Of a stretch of DNA of 64,000 nt, positions 22,401 through 30,946 are shown one piece after another. The notes below the pieces were generated by a model that was not told the DNA's origin, ran no database searches, and was given only the letters and a program-made list of their open reading frames with translations. This stretch comes from Silurus meridionalis. Lineage: Eukaryota > Chordata > Actinopteri > Siluriformes > Siluridae. The number at the start of each line of letters is the position of its first letter. The stretch's first letter is position 1. The DNA is taken from the NCBI RefSeq assembly GCF_014805685.1, contig NC_060885.1, positions 29,069,632-29,133,631 on the forward strand, written 5' to 3'. A program made the translations under genes and the position numbers.

Positions 22401-24114
22401 CTACTGAGCACAACATCAGAATTGATATATGGAGTGCAGAAAAACCTGTAGGAATGAGGTAATAGATACAATAACAATATTTTTAATGACCTCAATTTAA
22501 TCTTGGACACTGGTTACTCTTTTGATTTCCAAGTACATTGTATAAATCTGTATAAATTTGAAAAGCATTTAAAAACAAAAAAAACAACAGATGGACTGGC
22601 ATTCCCTCCGGCCTTGTGTTCCTGGAAATTCAATGATAGTTAAAGTAATGTTCAGTAGATTATCCACCCAATCTACACTACTTAGCGGTTTTAGCATTGG
22701 TCCTGCTTATGAGAGTAAAAATATTGAAAGGTACTTCCTTAATGTAGTCTTGCAAAATTCCACCAACTAGCTAACTTTCCCATTTTATCCAGGAACCAGG
22801 AAGGGTGGGGTAAATGCATGCTTCATATTCATTAAGGATTTATCTATCTAGGACAAAAATAGCCCCAATATAAAATAATGTCAAAAACATTGCCACCTAA
22901 AAACATTGCTAGGATTTCCCCTGGTTATTATGATTGTATAGCTGAAAATGTTGACATTACCTAGACCTTTCAGTACCACAGTGGCATGTGTGGACATGTT
23001 CCTAATCTGGACCTCACACACAAATTCTCCTTTATCTTCCATCTTTACATCCTTCAGTTTTAGTGAGAGGTTTCCTTTGGGGATTTCAGAAGCAAACAAT
23101 TCAACTCTTCCCTGAAAACGCTCATGTGAGAAGTTGGAAAAAATCTCAGAATCTTTATAAAGCAGGACAAGGACTTTTGGTCTCCTTCAGTTTTTTTCCA
23201 AGTCACTTTCTCCAGCTCTTTGGCTGATAAATGTGAATCTACAGAGCAGTTTAGTATGACATCTTCACCCTTATAGGCAAAAACGGCTCGGTCTGCCCCA
23301 GTCACCACATAATGCTCTACAAAAGTAAGACAGTGACAAAGATAAAATGATGTAATGAATTTATATTGTCCCTAAAAACATGTGAGTAATGAAATATAAA
23401 GTACAAGAAGTATCAAGAGTATTTAAAATAGAAAGAAGGTATGGTTACTTACTGATTTCTTGAATTTTAATAAAGGCTTCACTGGAGATTAGTTGATCAG
23501 TAGTATTAATTTTACATGTGTAAACTCCAGCATCTTCTTTAACTACATTTTTCAGTGAGATAGAGAAATTCCCTTTTAAGACCTCATTCGAGAAAAAGTC
23601 CACTCTGCCACTAAACATCTGACTCTGGAGATCTGGTCTGCTTTTTCCTTGCTGGAAGAGGATCACTAGAGAGTCCATCTTTCTCCATTCCACCTGCAGA
23701 CCTTCCAGAGGCAGTGTGCTTTTAATAAAGCATGGCAGGAGGACTGAGTCTCCCAGCTGAGCCACAAGTGGACCCAGTAAACCATGGATATGGAGACCTG
23801 GAATTAATACCAAAGTACATAAAAAATAAAATGGATTTTACAAAAACATAAATAATTTGTTAAAATGTTTTTTGAATATTTATGATGCTTTAAAAATGAC
23901 AATAACAGAATGATTTTATTCGATGTACTAACATAAAGTTGTTTATGTTAGTACATCGAATGAGATCATTCTGTTATGGTCATTTTTAAAGCATCATAAA
24001 TATTATTAATAGTAATAATCCATAATAAAGTTCATATTATAATAGAATGAGAACCAAAACCTTACCTTCATGTGCGACAGCAAAAATAAATAACAAAACA
24101 CTTAGCAGATACAT
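7342..24114 (-). CDS. Ig copy A: two V-set Ig domains plus serial transmembrane exons
   Basis: Gene-level entry. Seventeen exons on the minus strand: signal peptide, V-set Ig1, V-set Ig2, then 14 short exons down to 7342. Every internal junction has an AG acceptor and GT donor in phase 1, so each exon is a symmetric cassette. The Ig domains resemble fish butyrophilin/CD276/MOG-like V-sets. Known SKINT proteins have Ig domains plus three membrane segments each on its own exon; here roughly eleven or twelve hydrophobic cassettes follow, which predicts a polytopic Ig receptor or ligand at the cell surface. Two exons (22961-23316 and 15732-15829) are 1 nt short and shift the frame, so this copy is a recent pseudogene or contains sequence errors. 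The terminal exon was not found. A Gmr1-like element, hAT and Tc1 relics lie in its introns. Confidence 0.7.
7640..8760 (+). mobile_element. Ty3/gypsy LTR retrotransposon relic
   Basis: A degenerate fragment. A retropepsin-like stretch starts near 7,654 (ALVDSGAGGNLIDITLTKRL, with the DSGA catalytic motif). At about 8,015-8,274 comes the N-terminal edge of a reverse transcriptase with YIKEAYASGAV. The catalytic RT, RNase H and integrase are missing. The sequence then turns T-rich and LTR-like, with an AATAAA at about 8,574. It lies between copy A exons 17 and 16, in opposite orientation to the gene. Confidence 0.65.
8761..9663. other. Intronic sequence of copy A
   Basis: Nothing recognised. 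The part before 9,080 is less AT-rich and may be the tail of the gypsy relic. Confidence 0.35.
9664..9756 (-). CDS. Copy A exon 16: transmembrane cassette
   Basis: A 93-bp phase 1-1 exon: DLLHIMVYMFGAVGLSSVNA then IALASELILKAG. TTACAG acceptor and GTATTT donor. Confidence 0.66.
9874..9957 (-). CDS. Copy A exon 15: transmembrane cassette
   Basis: An 84-bp phase 1-1 exon with helix GYVTLLVFIHILAATCLY. TTATAG acceptor and GTAAGT donor. Confidence 0.66.
9958..10849. other. Intronic sequence of copy A
   Basis: AT-rich with no recognised exon or complete repeat. Confidence 0.35.
10850..11230 (+). mobile_element. Degenerate Tc1-like transposase fragment
   Basis: Near 10,985-11,030 the sequence reads like LEWS...L..Q TFE, a decayed version of the C-terminal LEWSAQSPDLNPIEHLWD block of Tc1-like transposases, followed by a decayed tail. 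No terminal repeats or open frame remain. Confidence 0.4.
11281..11373 (-). CDS. Copy A exon 14: transmembrane cassette
   Basis: A 93-bp phase 1-1 exon: DICCLVTAAFLVIAYGTYMC and then the charged VRYKNIFREEKG. CCCCCAG acceptor and GTACT donor. Seen only in copy A. Confidence 0.7.
11705..11824 (-). CDS. Copy A exon 13: transmembrane cassette with basic Cys-rich tail
   Basis: A 120-bp phase 1-1 exon: helix AVGFICAWLVVLYLACCY followed by RGHRRGCCTHWRKIG. The same plan (ICAWLVIIYLLRYRRGHGCC) is kept in C at 40133-40246. The basic tail suggests this end faces the cytosol. Confidence 0.78.
12014..12760 (+). pseudogene. Gmr1-like gag with SCAN-like region and CCHC zinc knuckle
   Basis: Frameshifted gag. 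The first part (LLSGEAQLAGQQLPADRM, YDDLKRAILQRVG) resembles the SCAN-related capsid region described for Gmr1-like gag. A Pro/Ser-rich linker follows, then CWRCGEPRHFLDQC at 12649-12690, a C-x2-C-x4-H-x4-C nucleic-acid binding knuckle. Confidence 0.7.
12830..13603 (+). pseudogene. Gmr1-like integrase remnant
   Basis: Core fragment with ILTDQGTAFMSQ and VYHPQTDGLVKRF (13,063-13,106), carrying the second Asp and a decayed HPQTDG-ERFN type block. After frameshifts, the C-terminal GPY/F-like segment KLLAKWQGPFEVTRRVG appears near 13,493-13,540. It lies upstream of the RT, the diagnostic order of the Gmr1 group. Confidence 0.7.
13780..15053 (+). pseudogene. Gmr1-like reverse transcriptase and RNase H remnant
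   Basis: RT palm pieces: REELQAMLDMGVVEESHSDW, a TAG stop at 14,047-14,049, then PMPRIDELLDRL, FYSTLDLTKGYWQIPL and TLPFGLFGAP. The YLDD active-site block is deleted just before YSNDWQRHLQHL. RNase H follows with FVLQTDASDRGLGAVLSQ (about 14,683-14,730) and another stop at 14,816-14,818. Not functional. Confidence 0.78.
15072..15376 (+). repeat. 3' LTR of the Gmr1-like element
   Basis: TG...CA-bounded, 305 bp, with an AATAAA at 15,300-15,305. Its first bases TGTGGCAGCGGGG match the element's 5' boundary at 11996. Confidence 0.75.
15502..15603 (-). CDS. Copy A exon 12: transmembrane cassette
   Basis: A 102-bp phase 1-1 exon with helix SVIVAILSLSEICIYVIFF, ending SEDLSRG. The C equivalent (40424-40524) is one base short. 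Confidence 0.75.
15732..15829 (-). pseudogene. Copy A exon 11: transmembrane cassette with 1-nt deletion
   Basis: A 98-bp exon between a CTTTCAG acceptor and GTAAG donor. The phase-1 reading meets TGA, while the neighbouring frame is open and hydrophobic (VVPPLIMGMMMVFTLQKYFF), consistent with one lost base near the start. The C equivalent (about 40616-40719) reads similarly (FILPALTAGLLLYSLYKG). Confidence 0.6.
16077..17345. mobile_element. Degenerate hAT-like transposon with a nested insertion
   Basis: The left end reads CAGGGGTGTCAAACTCAGGC and the right end contains TCGGCCCGCAACCTAAAG and CTTTGAGTTTGAG, the inverted form expected for this widespread vertebrate hAT family (GTCAAACTCA...GGCCCG). 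The interior is decayed and interrupted by the element at 16412-17001. Confidence 0.55.
16412..17001. mobile_element. Nested non-autonomous DNA transposon
   Basis: Inverted ends: left GTATTTTCCAGACTATAAG; right, read in reverse, GTAATTTCCGGACTATTA. TA dinucleotides lie at both outer edges, suggesting a TA target duplication as in Tc1/mariner relatives. No transposase. Confidence 0.55.
17385..17790 (+). mobile_element. Tc1-like transposase relic
   Basis: Decayed DDE transposase: TCTGATGAATCACATTTT (SDESHF), then AAGTACACACCTTC, TTTCACCAAGATAAAG (decayed QQDNA) and GAATGGTTTGAG (EWFE). The region between EWFE and the C-terminus is deleted. A fragment of the same family lies at 18650-18890. Confidence 0.6.
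18513..18578 (-). CDS. Copy A exon 10: candidate short transmembrane cassette
   Basis: A 66-bp open, phase 1-1 candidate: EALDALGLVAGSTIVIAWIN followed by LVG, with a TTACAG acceptor and GTAGGT donor. Hydrophobic, in the right strand and phase, but no equivalent was found in copy C, so it may be A-specific or fortuitous. An upstream CACACAG acceptor in the same frame would extend it. Confidence 0.5.
   Translation of the reverse strand, partial: KPWMPLALLLVQRLSLLGLIW
18650..18890 (+). mobile_element. Second Tc1-like transposase relic
   Basis: CACCTTAGAACAC...ACCATGGAGTAATGGAAGAAGG followed by CCTCAGCAGGATAATGC (QQDNA-like) and AATGGTTTAAGGAACATGAC. Same family as 17385-17790, also in an intron of copy A. 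Confidence 0.55.
19231..19329 (-). CDS. Copy A exon 9: transmembrane cassette
   Basis: A 99-bp phase 1-1 exon with AACAG acceptor and GTGAGT donor. Helix LIVSLDLLNTALFGLLLSS. The C equivalent is 40893-40988. Confidence 0.75.
19606..20317 (+). mobile_element. Non-autonomous fish DNA transposon (copy 1)
   Basis: Left end AAGTAATGAAGTACAAAAAC with TTTGTTACTGTACTTAAG; right end TCTGTACTTCTACTTAAG with TGTGTACTTTTGCCATCT. The ends are inverted copies of each other. A second copy lies in opposite orientation at 29228-30297 and shares an interior stretch around TTTCCTGGCTCTCACACACC. Confidence 0.6.
20003..20027. repeat. (ATC)n microsatellite
   Basis: Short ATC trinucleotide run inside the non-autonomous element. 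Confidence 0.85.
20318..21074. other. Intronic sequence of copy A
   Basis: AT-rich. No exon or clear repeat seen. Confidence 0.35.
21075..21176 (-). CDS. Copy A exon 8: transmembrane cassette
   Basis: A 102-bp phase 1-1 exon with helix GCIVIILTLIALVSFINAAL. The C equivalent (41587-41682) shares the NGQI/NIGQI start and a hydrophobic core. Confidence 0.75.
21796..21870 (-). CDS. Copy A exon 7: short linker cassette
   Basis: A 75-bp phase 1-1 exon: ECIQNAVKALALPLYNSIKT and then ISACS. The LPLY/FPLYH core and the terminal Cys are kept in C (41818-41892) and D (44791-44865), all exactly 75 bp. Amphipathic rather than clearly membrane-spanning. Confidence 0.72.
21988..22080 (-). CDS. Copy A exon 6: moderately hydrophobic cassette
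   Basis: A 93-bp phase 1-1 exon reading GIVPEVVTCSVVSIIRPVML and then a polar KTSPYLNRFP end. It may be a weak membrane segment or a re-entrant loop. The D copy (51367-51469 region, 51367-51459) keeps both splice sites; the C copy has lost its donor. Confidence 0.72.
22167..22259 (-). CDS. Copy A exon 5: transmembrane cassette
   Basis: A 93-bp phase 1-1 exon. Hydrophobic core VLVICSNICMFFAFCLW followed by STEG, the most conserved stretch among copies A, C and D. Confidence 0.78.
22344..22445 (-). CDS. Copy A exon 4: first transmembrane cassette
   Basis: A 102-bp phase 1-1 exon with CTACAG acceptor and GTATT donor. Starts GFSALHI, then a hydrophobic helix ISILMLCSVALLLTLGCCG. The GFSALH start right after the last Ig domain is typical of fish butyrophilin-like genes. 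Equivalents: C 42355-42456 and D 51745-51846. Confidence 0.8.
22961..23316 (-). pseudogene. Copy A exon 3: V-set Ig domain 2, with 1-nt frameshift
   Basis: Exon of 356 bp, where the intact equivalent in D is 357 bp and in C 354 bp. It encodes VILNCSVDSH (first Cys), VTWKKTEGD (core Trp), then loses one base near 23,173 (GACCAAAAGTCC against the C pattern). The frame resumes as KGNLSLKLKDVKMEDKG and EFVCEV (second Cys). Splice sites are intact, in phase 1. As read, the protein would stop before the membrane exons. Confidence 0.8.
23453..23797 (-). CDS. Copy A exon 2: V-set immunoglobulin domain 1
   Basis: A 345-bp phase 1-1 exon coding 115 residues. V-set landmarks are all present: LLPCF with the first Cys, VEWRKMD with the core Trp, and DAGVYTC with the second Cys. 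The acceptor is TTCCAG and the donor GTAAGT. The domain is intact here, unlike the equivalents in copies B, C and D. Closest recognisable relatives are fish butyrophilin-like/CD276-like first V domains. Confidence 0.85.
23876..24002. repeat. Near-perfect inverted repeat (hairpin)
   Basis: Two arms of about 60 bases around a 4-base centre (GTTG). Each arm contains TTTATGTTAGTACATCGAAT and AAAAATGACnATAACAGAAT or their complements. It lies in the intron between the signal-peptide and Ig1 exons of copy A. It could be a small foldback transposon or a palindromic duplication. Confidence 0.85.
24066..24114 (-). CDS. Copy A exon 1: signal peptide
   Basis: Starts at ATG (24114-24112) and reads MYLLSVLLFIFAVAHE, a clear hydrophobic signal sequence, then a GTAAG donor in phase 1. 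The same exon is found upstream of copies B (37143-37200) and D (53287-53329). An AT-rich upstream segment with short similarities to the B and D upstream regions probably holds the promoter. Confidence 0.75.
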
Positions 24115-27100
24115 CTAATAATTTTTTTTTTTTTACTTTAGTTTCAGTCTAATTGGACTTGACATGACTGAGTTTGAATGTACCTGAATTATTCTAAAAG
24201 TATTATACTATTAGAAGCATGCATAAACCAGTACAGCCAGTTTGATAGAAGGAAAGCAGACAGCAGACGAGTGCTAAAGCATTTATCTGTAGATGATGGT
24301 TTTCCATTGCTTTGATGAAAAATGCAGGTTCATGAGTCACAGTAACACAAATACAGAATCAATTTATTAATGCAAAAATATTTAATTTTACCAAGCAAAT
24401 CTCTATTTGGTACAAATGTAACCTAATAATAACATGTTATGTCTTTCTGAGAAATCCACTCCTATAATCTTTGTAAATATGTATGCAAATTATTTATGGT
24501 TGCCAGTCTAGTTCTACTTGGCATACATATTGGCACTGCATATTTTGTGATCTGTAAAAGTACATCGAATGCTTTAGTCCCTGCTCGATACTGTTTAGCA
24601 TTTCTTATTGGGAATATTCATGTTACTGTGTGATTGCATTCCTTAATAAAGTCCAGTGAAGTCCAGTATTTAAAATAAACTACAATAATGTCAATAAGCT
24701 GCTAATAATTTTCACCACATAAATACTAAAATAGCCAAAATTATTGCTTGTTACCACTTGTATTCACAAAAGAAGTGATGTACATTGCTATAGACCTGCT
24801 AGGCTTGGGCTTTCGCCTAGTAGAATAGTGCAGGGGATTTTAACATGAACGCCCAGTTATTGAGCAGCTGGGTTGGTGCGGAAGAAAGAGAATTGGGAAA
24901 GGATGCAGTAGGCATATAAAAGAGAGCATGCAAACAAGCAAACAAATCATTGTACATGCACATTAATGCCTGTGTATGTAGCATGCCCAAAAGCAAAAAG
25001 GAAACCTAATTAAATACAGAGGACTTCTGGTAGAGAAAGTTTTTAAATGTCCTGAACACACCTGGTCTTACCCTTCTTGCTTAATAATGTATGCAAAGGT
25101 AAGCAAAGGCTTATGGGCATAAAGGCTTTGTTTCAGACTCTCAAAGTCTCCTGATGACTAGGTTTGTCCTTCAAAAAAAGAAGTTGCTTCAGCCAACATA
25201 CATCTGACTTTTGTATGTAAGCGCTTCTCATTGAAGAGCACACCTCAACAACAATGAAACACTAATGAACTGACGTTTAAATTGAGCATGGGTTCCTTTC
25301 TGCGTTTCTCCTAAGGTTTCTTCCTCATGCCATCTCAGGGAGTATTTCCTTTCCTTGTGAAGCTGTTTTGAGAGAATGTCCATTGCTAATAGTCTTATAC
25401 AAAAAAATGTGTTGAATAATCAGTCCGAAATGTACCTGGAGCATTTTAAAGCCAAATGGAATTACTGTACATTGCAGAAAATATAATTTCTTATATAAAA
25501 TAAGTTGAAATACATTTCTGATGCATTAGGAGCTTTTCTTATGTTCCAACTCCAATTTTAAACAAACCTGAGATATCCACTTGAAATTTGGTTCGTTTTG
25601 CAGAATTCTTTTACCATCTCAGTGTCATGTACTGCGGTGATCACCCGAAGCTTTTATCATAAGTTCTTTTTAGGTGAGTCTGAAATGCATGCAGAGTTTC
25701 TTGAGCTAAGCCACAATTCTCAATGTACCCTTCAGATACTCTCAACATAGTCCAGCACATTACATGGAACTCATTTCATAGTGTTTGAACTGTAATTCAG
25801 CTGGGCTAATCGCTAAGGTCAACACATACTGAAAAAATACTACATAACCCTGTCCATATTCAACTATTTTCTCTATCTAGAAAAGAAACACTTGCAAAAC
25901 ATTCACTTTAAAGGCCGATGTTTTTGCTCTAGGGCGCTTTGTGACTTTGTGGCCAAAATTTGAAAATTAACATTAGAAAGGAGGTTAGATCTCTGATTGG
26001 TCTACACTATTCTAGAAAGAGTTTTACCAGAGCTGTGATCTTGTGTTGTGATCTTACATAGTGGAATCACCTAAGGGAAAAGAGCTGCTGGACACATTAG
26101 TGTTAACAAGTATTTTTTTTTTCTAGGCTTAGTCTTGGGTAGGGGACCTGCACAGTCAACTAAATTATTAGAGTGCATTAGAGCTTGTTGGTACAAACAG
26201 ACGATTAGAAGTAGCGCCACAGTGTGGATTGATGGAAGTCACTAATGCATGAACCCACAAGCAGTATTTGCATGGATAAACTCAGAATTTCTTTATTACA
26301 TTTTCTTTTATATTTCTTACATTGTTTAGGACAATTGTAATTAATAAACAATTATTGAAGTGTTCACAGTGTGATTCATTATTTTTATGTGATTATTGGT
26401 ATAGCCAGTAAGAAAGAATCATCTATTAAATACAAGCTAAAACATATGAGATACATTTAATGTCAAGGAAAGTTAGAAATAAAGCTAAGTTTGTTCGGTC
26501 ATATTAATTTACTTAACACTTGAGGCTAAATAAGTGAACTAATTATGTTTTAAGCAATGTTTATTAAATTGCTTACACACAAAGAATTGAATGGAAAGCA
26601 ATAACTATTAAAGTCTGCATGCCTCTCAGCAAAACAAGATTTTACCCCAATTCTACAGGCTGAAGTGAAAACCTCTTACACTAATGGCCAAATGAATGTG
26701 TAGAACATCACACAGCCCAATTTAGGATTTATTTATTTATTTACTTACTTACTTATTCATTTTAGTATGATTCTGCTTCTGATTAAACTCGTTTCAGAGT
26801 AATCAGTAGCGATAGAACATTTGTGGCACTTCATTAAAGAGGAAATCTGAAAGAATCTGAAAGTGCATTTAAGAAGCTCATCTGTCCAGGAGACAGAGAT
26901 TCGTATGCGACATACATATGCAAATTGAAATCTGTGAAATATGTACACTGAGCAAAAACAAAATGTAATGTTCTTAGTATCAGTTTTTCTCAGTATTTCA
27001 GTTTTTCTTTTTTTTTTTTATACCAAAAAAATGTATATCAGAAATTTAAATTAAAATAATTTTCAAACAATCAAAATTATTTATGCACTAAACTAAAAAT

Positions 27101-27180
27101 GTAACTTAAAAATTCAAAATACAAAAAGAAATAACAAAATAAGAACTTGAATTTTTATTTAAAACTTTACGCCCGGAGGC
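24115..27180. other. Upstream region of copy A and intergenic sequence
   Basis: The first few hundred bases probably hold the copy A promoter; short stretches resemble the region upstream of copy B (for example GGCACTGCATATTTTGTGAT here against GGGCACTACATATTTTATAT near 37,620). Beyond that I see no gene or recognisable element. Confidence 0.35.
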
Positions 27181-27189
27181 TTGTAAAGT

Positions 27190-27530
27190 CAGAGTGAAGT
27201 ACAAGTTGGACCATTGAGGAATTTGGTTGCAATATTATGCTGTTCACTAGGCTTAATACTTATGCTAGATGAGCGAGTCTCTACCAAGAATTATTGCACC
27301 ATTCTGGAGGACTTTGTTTACTCAATGTGCTCACAGAGCAGGATGATTAACAGAAGAGATAGAGTGAAACATGAATGTGAAATTGAAAATCTCCCCTGGC
27401 CTGCACAATCACCAAATCTCAACATTATGAACCCACATTGGGTTTCGGAGAGAGACGAGTCAAGAAACGTTTTCCTGAGAATGGCTCAAAATCCCACTGA
27501 ATTTTACGCTACAATAAATTATTGAGGTTT
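27190..27530 (+). mobile_element. Tc1-like transposase C-terminal relic
   Basis: Reads LPWPAQSPNLNIMNPHW near 27,394-27,444, a decayed WPAQSPDLNPIEHLW block of Tc1-like transposases, preceded by decayed DDE sequence. No terminal repeats seen. Confidence 0.5.
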
Positions 27531-27539
27531 AAAACCTGG

Positions 27540-29227
27540 TGTTTAAGTTTCATAGTTGTTTCATTGCCCTCTACCTAAGTTCACACATATATTACCCATA
27601 AATAATTAAGTCCTCAGAGTAGCAGAACCAAATAACATTGAGGTTAGGATGTGAGTTTCTATGTGAGGACCTGTTTAATTTGTTTTGGGGTTAAGCAAAT
27701 ACTTTATTATAGTCGAATTTGTGACAGTAAAACATTTTTCCATTAGAGCTGACTGGGCAAGCCAAACCGGTTTGCAAAGCAAAGTTTCAGCACGGGAACA
27801 TAAAAAAAAAAAAAAAAAAAAACTCATGCACAAATGCATAATAATACATGATCCTAGCAGCAGAACAAATGTAACACATCTAATAAAAACCATAGTTATT
27901 ATTAGTGGTTAAAGCACACCAGTTAGCAACACAATTGATAATTTTTTGCTAAGTCAAAATAAAGGTATTCAAGCTAAGATTTAAGGGTCCAGTACTTCTG
28001 AATATATGCCTCAGCGGCCAGTTGTAGTATTGCAGCTTGACATAATGCAAGCCTTCAATTTGAATTGTGAAAGGAGAGTCGAAGTCTATTTTGGCCAAGT
28101 TACGATTGTTAAATGTTAAAATACAAAAACCAGCTTCCTTTAACGGGGGTACCAAAACAATCACTGACTATCAATGAATTAGAAAAATGGCACACAAGAT
28201 GAAATTGGCACAAATGGTGGATTTTGCATTGAGAACTTTCTTGGATCTGATTCTGAAATCAAGATTTGCCTTCTCTGCCTCCAACTCCATGCTGCAGATA
28301 GTTAACTGCAGCTCCTTATACTGTATCTTAAAATACATCAGGCACATGTTACCACAGGCCATGGGACCAGACAAGATAAGGTTTCTGTAACACTGTCATC
28401 ATCCTAAGCAATCAAAATTTTGAGGAATTACGTGGAAAACCTTCTGTTCTCCCAGCTTAACTAAAAGAATTTGTTTAAGCTCCATGTCAACCATGTGCTT
28501 TAGAAAAGGAATGCAATATTATTTTGTAACAGGTTCTTATACCTACAGGCCTGAATCTGCTCTAGGGTAAGTCAACAAAGAAACGACTGCAAATAAAATC
28601 GAGCCATGCAGCATGTTAGAACAGCTTCACAGGGAAAAAAGCCACAGGCAAAAAAGCCCCTCTAATGTGAGTTTTGACAACTCCCCTATTTTTTATCGCA
28701 CTGCTAGTTTTGGGGTCTGGGGAATAGTGCAGTGTTAATAACAAAAGCTGGGGAATGAAGATACTTTGGAACTGGGAACCTCTTACAGTTACACAATAAT
28801 ACATATTTATAGACTTTTTTGTACAATATACACAATTCATGCACAGACACTTTACATAAAATAAACAGTTTAAACAAGTGGCAAGTTAAAGAACATCTGA
28901 TGCTTTTTGGTCTCCAAAAAAGAAAACTAGATGGCACAAAATCAAAGATTATAAGATATGGTCTTACTGCCATGATAACTAAACCTACCTGTAGACATGT
29001 AAAAATTACTACATGAAGGTATTTATGTGCACTTGTTGACCTGTTTCATACTTCCTAGGGGTTGCATCACATGATGTTACAGTGTTGAGTAATGATACAA
29101 ACAATAAAACATTATGAAATGCAAAGCATTAACATGAAAACAAAACAAATAATAGAAACAATTAGTCTGTTTAGCAAAAAGAAAGCTTTTTACAGATGCC
29201 TATCTAAAGTACTCAGCTGAAATCAGC
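27540..29227. other. Intergenic sequence
   Basis: No gene supported. There is a poly(A) run at about 27,803-27,822. A weak GPDKI-like reading near 28,360 could be a decayed LINE but was not accepted. Confidence 0.3.
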
Positions 29228-30297
29228 CCATGGGAAGCGGCAAAAGTACACACATTCTTCATTTAAATAGAAGTACAAATACGCATTTTAAAAGACTCTG
29301 GTATACGTTGACTCAAATATTCAAATATTAAAATATAATTACACATTTTAACTGTTCCAAATGTACCTTAAATTAATGATTTTGAAGATTTCAATACTCT
29401 AATCAACATGTGCATGAAAAAATATGGATGCTTTATGCAAATGTTTGTTTAATATTAGTGCAATCCAACATAGAGCATGTAGGCAAATTATTCTTGGGAA
29501 TTGGTTTATATTAAACTAGACATTACGAGCCTCCTATTAATATATTTCTTACGTCTGTGAAGCAAATATTTACTGAGATTCAGGTTTTATTTATGTCTGT
29601 GAAAAGAGATGACAGACAGAGACGGCAGAGAGCGCCCCCTGTCTGTTTTATTTGATTTAAAAAAGAAAAGCATTTTGTTGGTAATATGAGTGTATACAAA
29701 TTAGAGTAGAATGTTGTATTGTTCTTATTTGTATGACAAGAAAAGACAGAGTAATTTATGTTTGTTTCAGCGTTATGAGAAAAAAAAAAAAGGCCACAAA
29801 ACGAGCCAGTCATTTGTGCGCATCATGGCAGATTCCAGTGCTGATTTGAGACTTGGCGCATTTTTACACTCCTAATTAACATATTAATACAAAACGAATT
29901 TCAAATTGTGTTACCTAATAAATGTATCAAGGCTGAACATCCACCATATAGAACACAAGCAGAGAAAAGATGATGATAATCAGGAATATCTCTTTTTTCA
30001 GTCATGTTTACATCACGGACGTTAACCCAATACTTCTTGTTGCTCTCTGATTTGCTTATTGTTTGCTTCGTAAACTAGCCTACATCTGTGGTGTGTGGGA
30101 GCCAGGAAATGATAAACCAGTGGTATAATAAAAAAGCCGTACAATGACAGGAAATATTGACATATCACCAAATAGATTAAAACTATAGTAACAAGCTTAT
30201 TTTGAAAATGTAAGAAATATCGATATGTGTGCAAAAAATGTAGAGTGAAAGTAAAAAGTCAAAGTATTCGTACTTTGTTACTTCCCACCTCTGCAGC
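29228..30297 (-). mobile_element. Non-autonomous fish DNA transposon (copy 2, inverted)
   Basis: Ends GGCAAAAGTACACACATTCT and TCGTACTTTGTTACTTCCC. The interior AACTAGCCTACATCTGTGGT followed by GTGTGGGAGCCAGG is the reverse complement of the interior of 19606-20317. Confidence 0.6.
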
Positions 30298-30946
30298 ACA
30301 CTAAGTCAGTAAAATGATGACAAGCATATGTTCAGTGCTTCATGGAAAGGGGCGTGTGAGGTTTTTGCTTATACCTGTTGGGTGATTAACGCCATCTGCT
30401 GGCAAGGAGAAGAGACTACACTTCAGCAAAAGAATACTTCAATAAACTGTTCTTTTCGAAAAGGAATTAGCAGTGAAGTCCAATTATAATATGTGGTTCC
30501 ACATCACTACCAATATATTTATAGTGCCACAGTGTTTTCCTTTCTGTCCTTGACGAATTGTTGCGAACACAATAAATGCAGTGGCACATACAAGCTTCTT
30601 GTTGGTACTAAACTGAATTTCTATTCAATTTTTTGTTTAACAGAAAAAGGCACGTTATGTGAGCTACTTTAGACTATTAAAGCCAGCTTGTTCCATTTAC
30701 TTACAGTGAGCAGGTTGCAAACACTGAATAACTATATGATAAGGACATTTTTCCAGAAATGGAATAATTCTAGAAATACTATTATAAACTGATGAAATAA
30801 TTATTATAGAAATTAAATTTAAATAAATTAAGGCAACCCAGGTGAGAGCTTAGATCATTTATCATATCACTAATGCTTTCTTGATATTAACTTAATTGAA
30901 ATGCAATGTTGTAAAAAAATCCTGTTGATTAAGAAGTGTAAAATAC

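Noticed and set aside
28187..28390. Plus-strand frame ending in QAMGPDKIRFL, suggestive of a LINE reverse transcriptase
   Set aside because: Only one short GPD-type match and no neighbouring RT blocks could be read.
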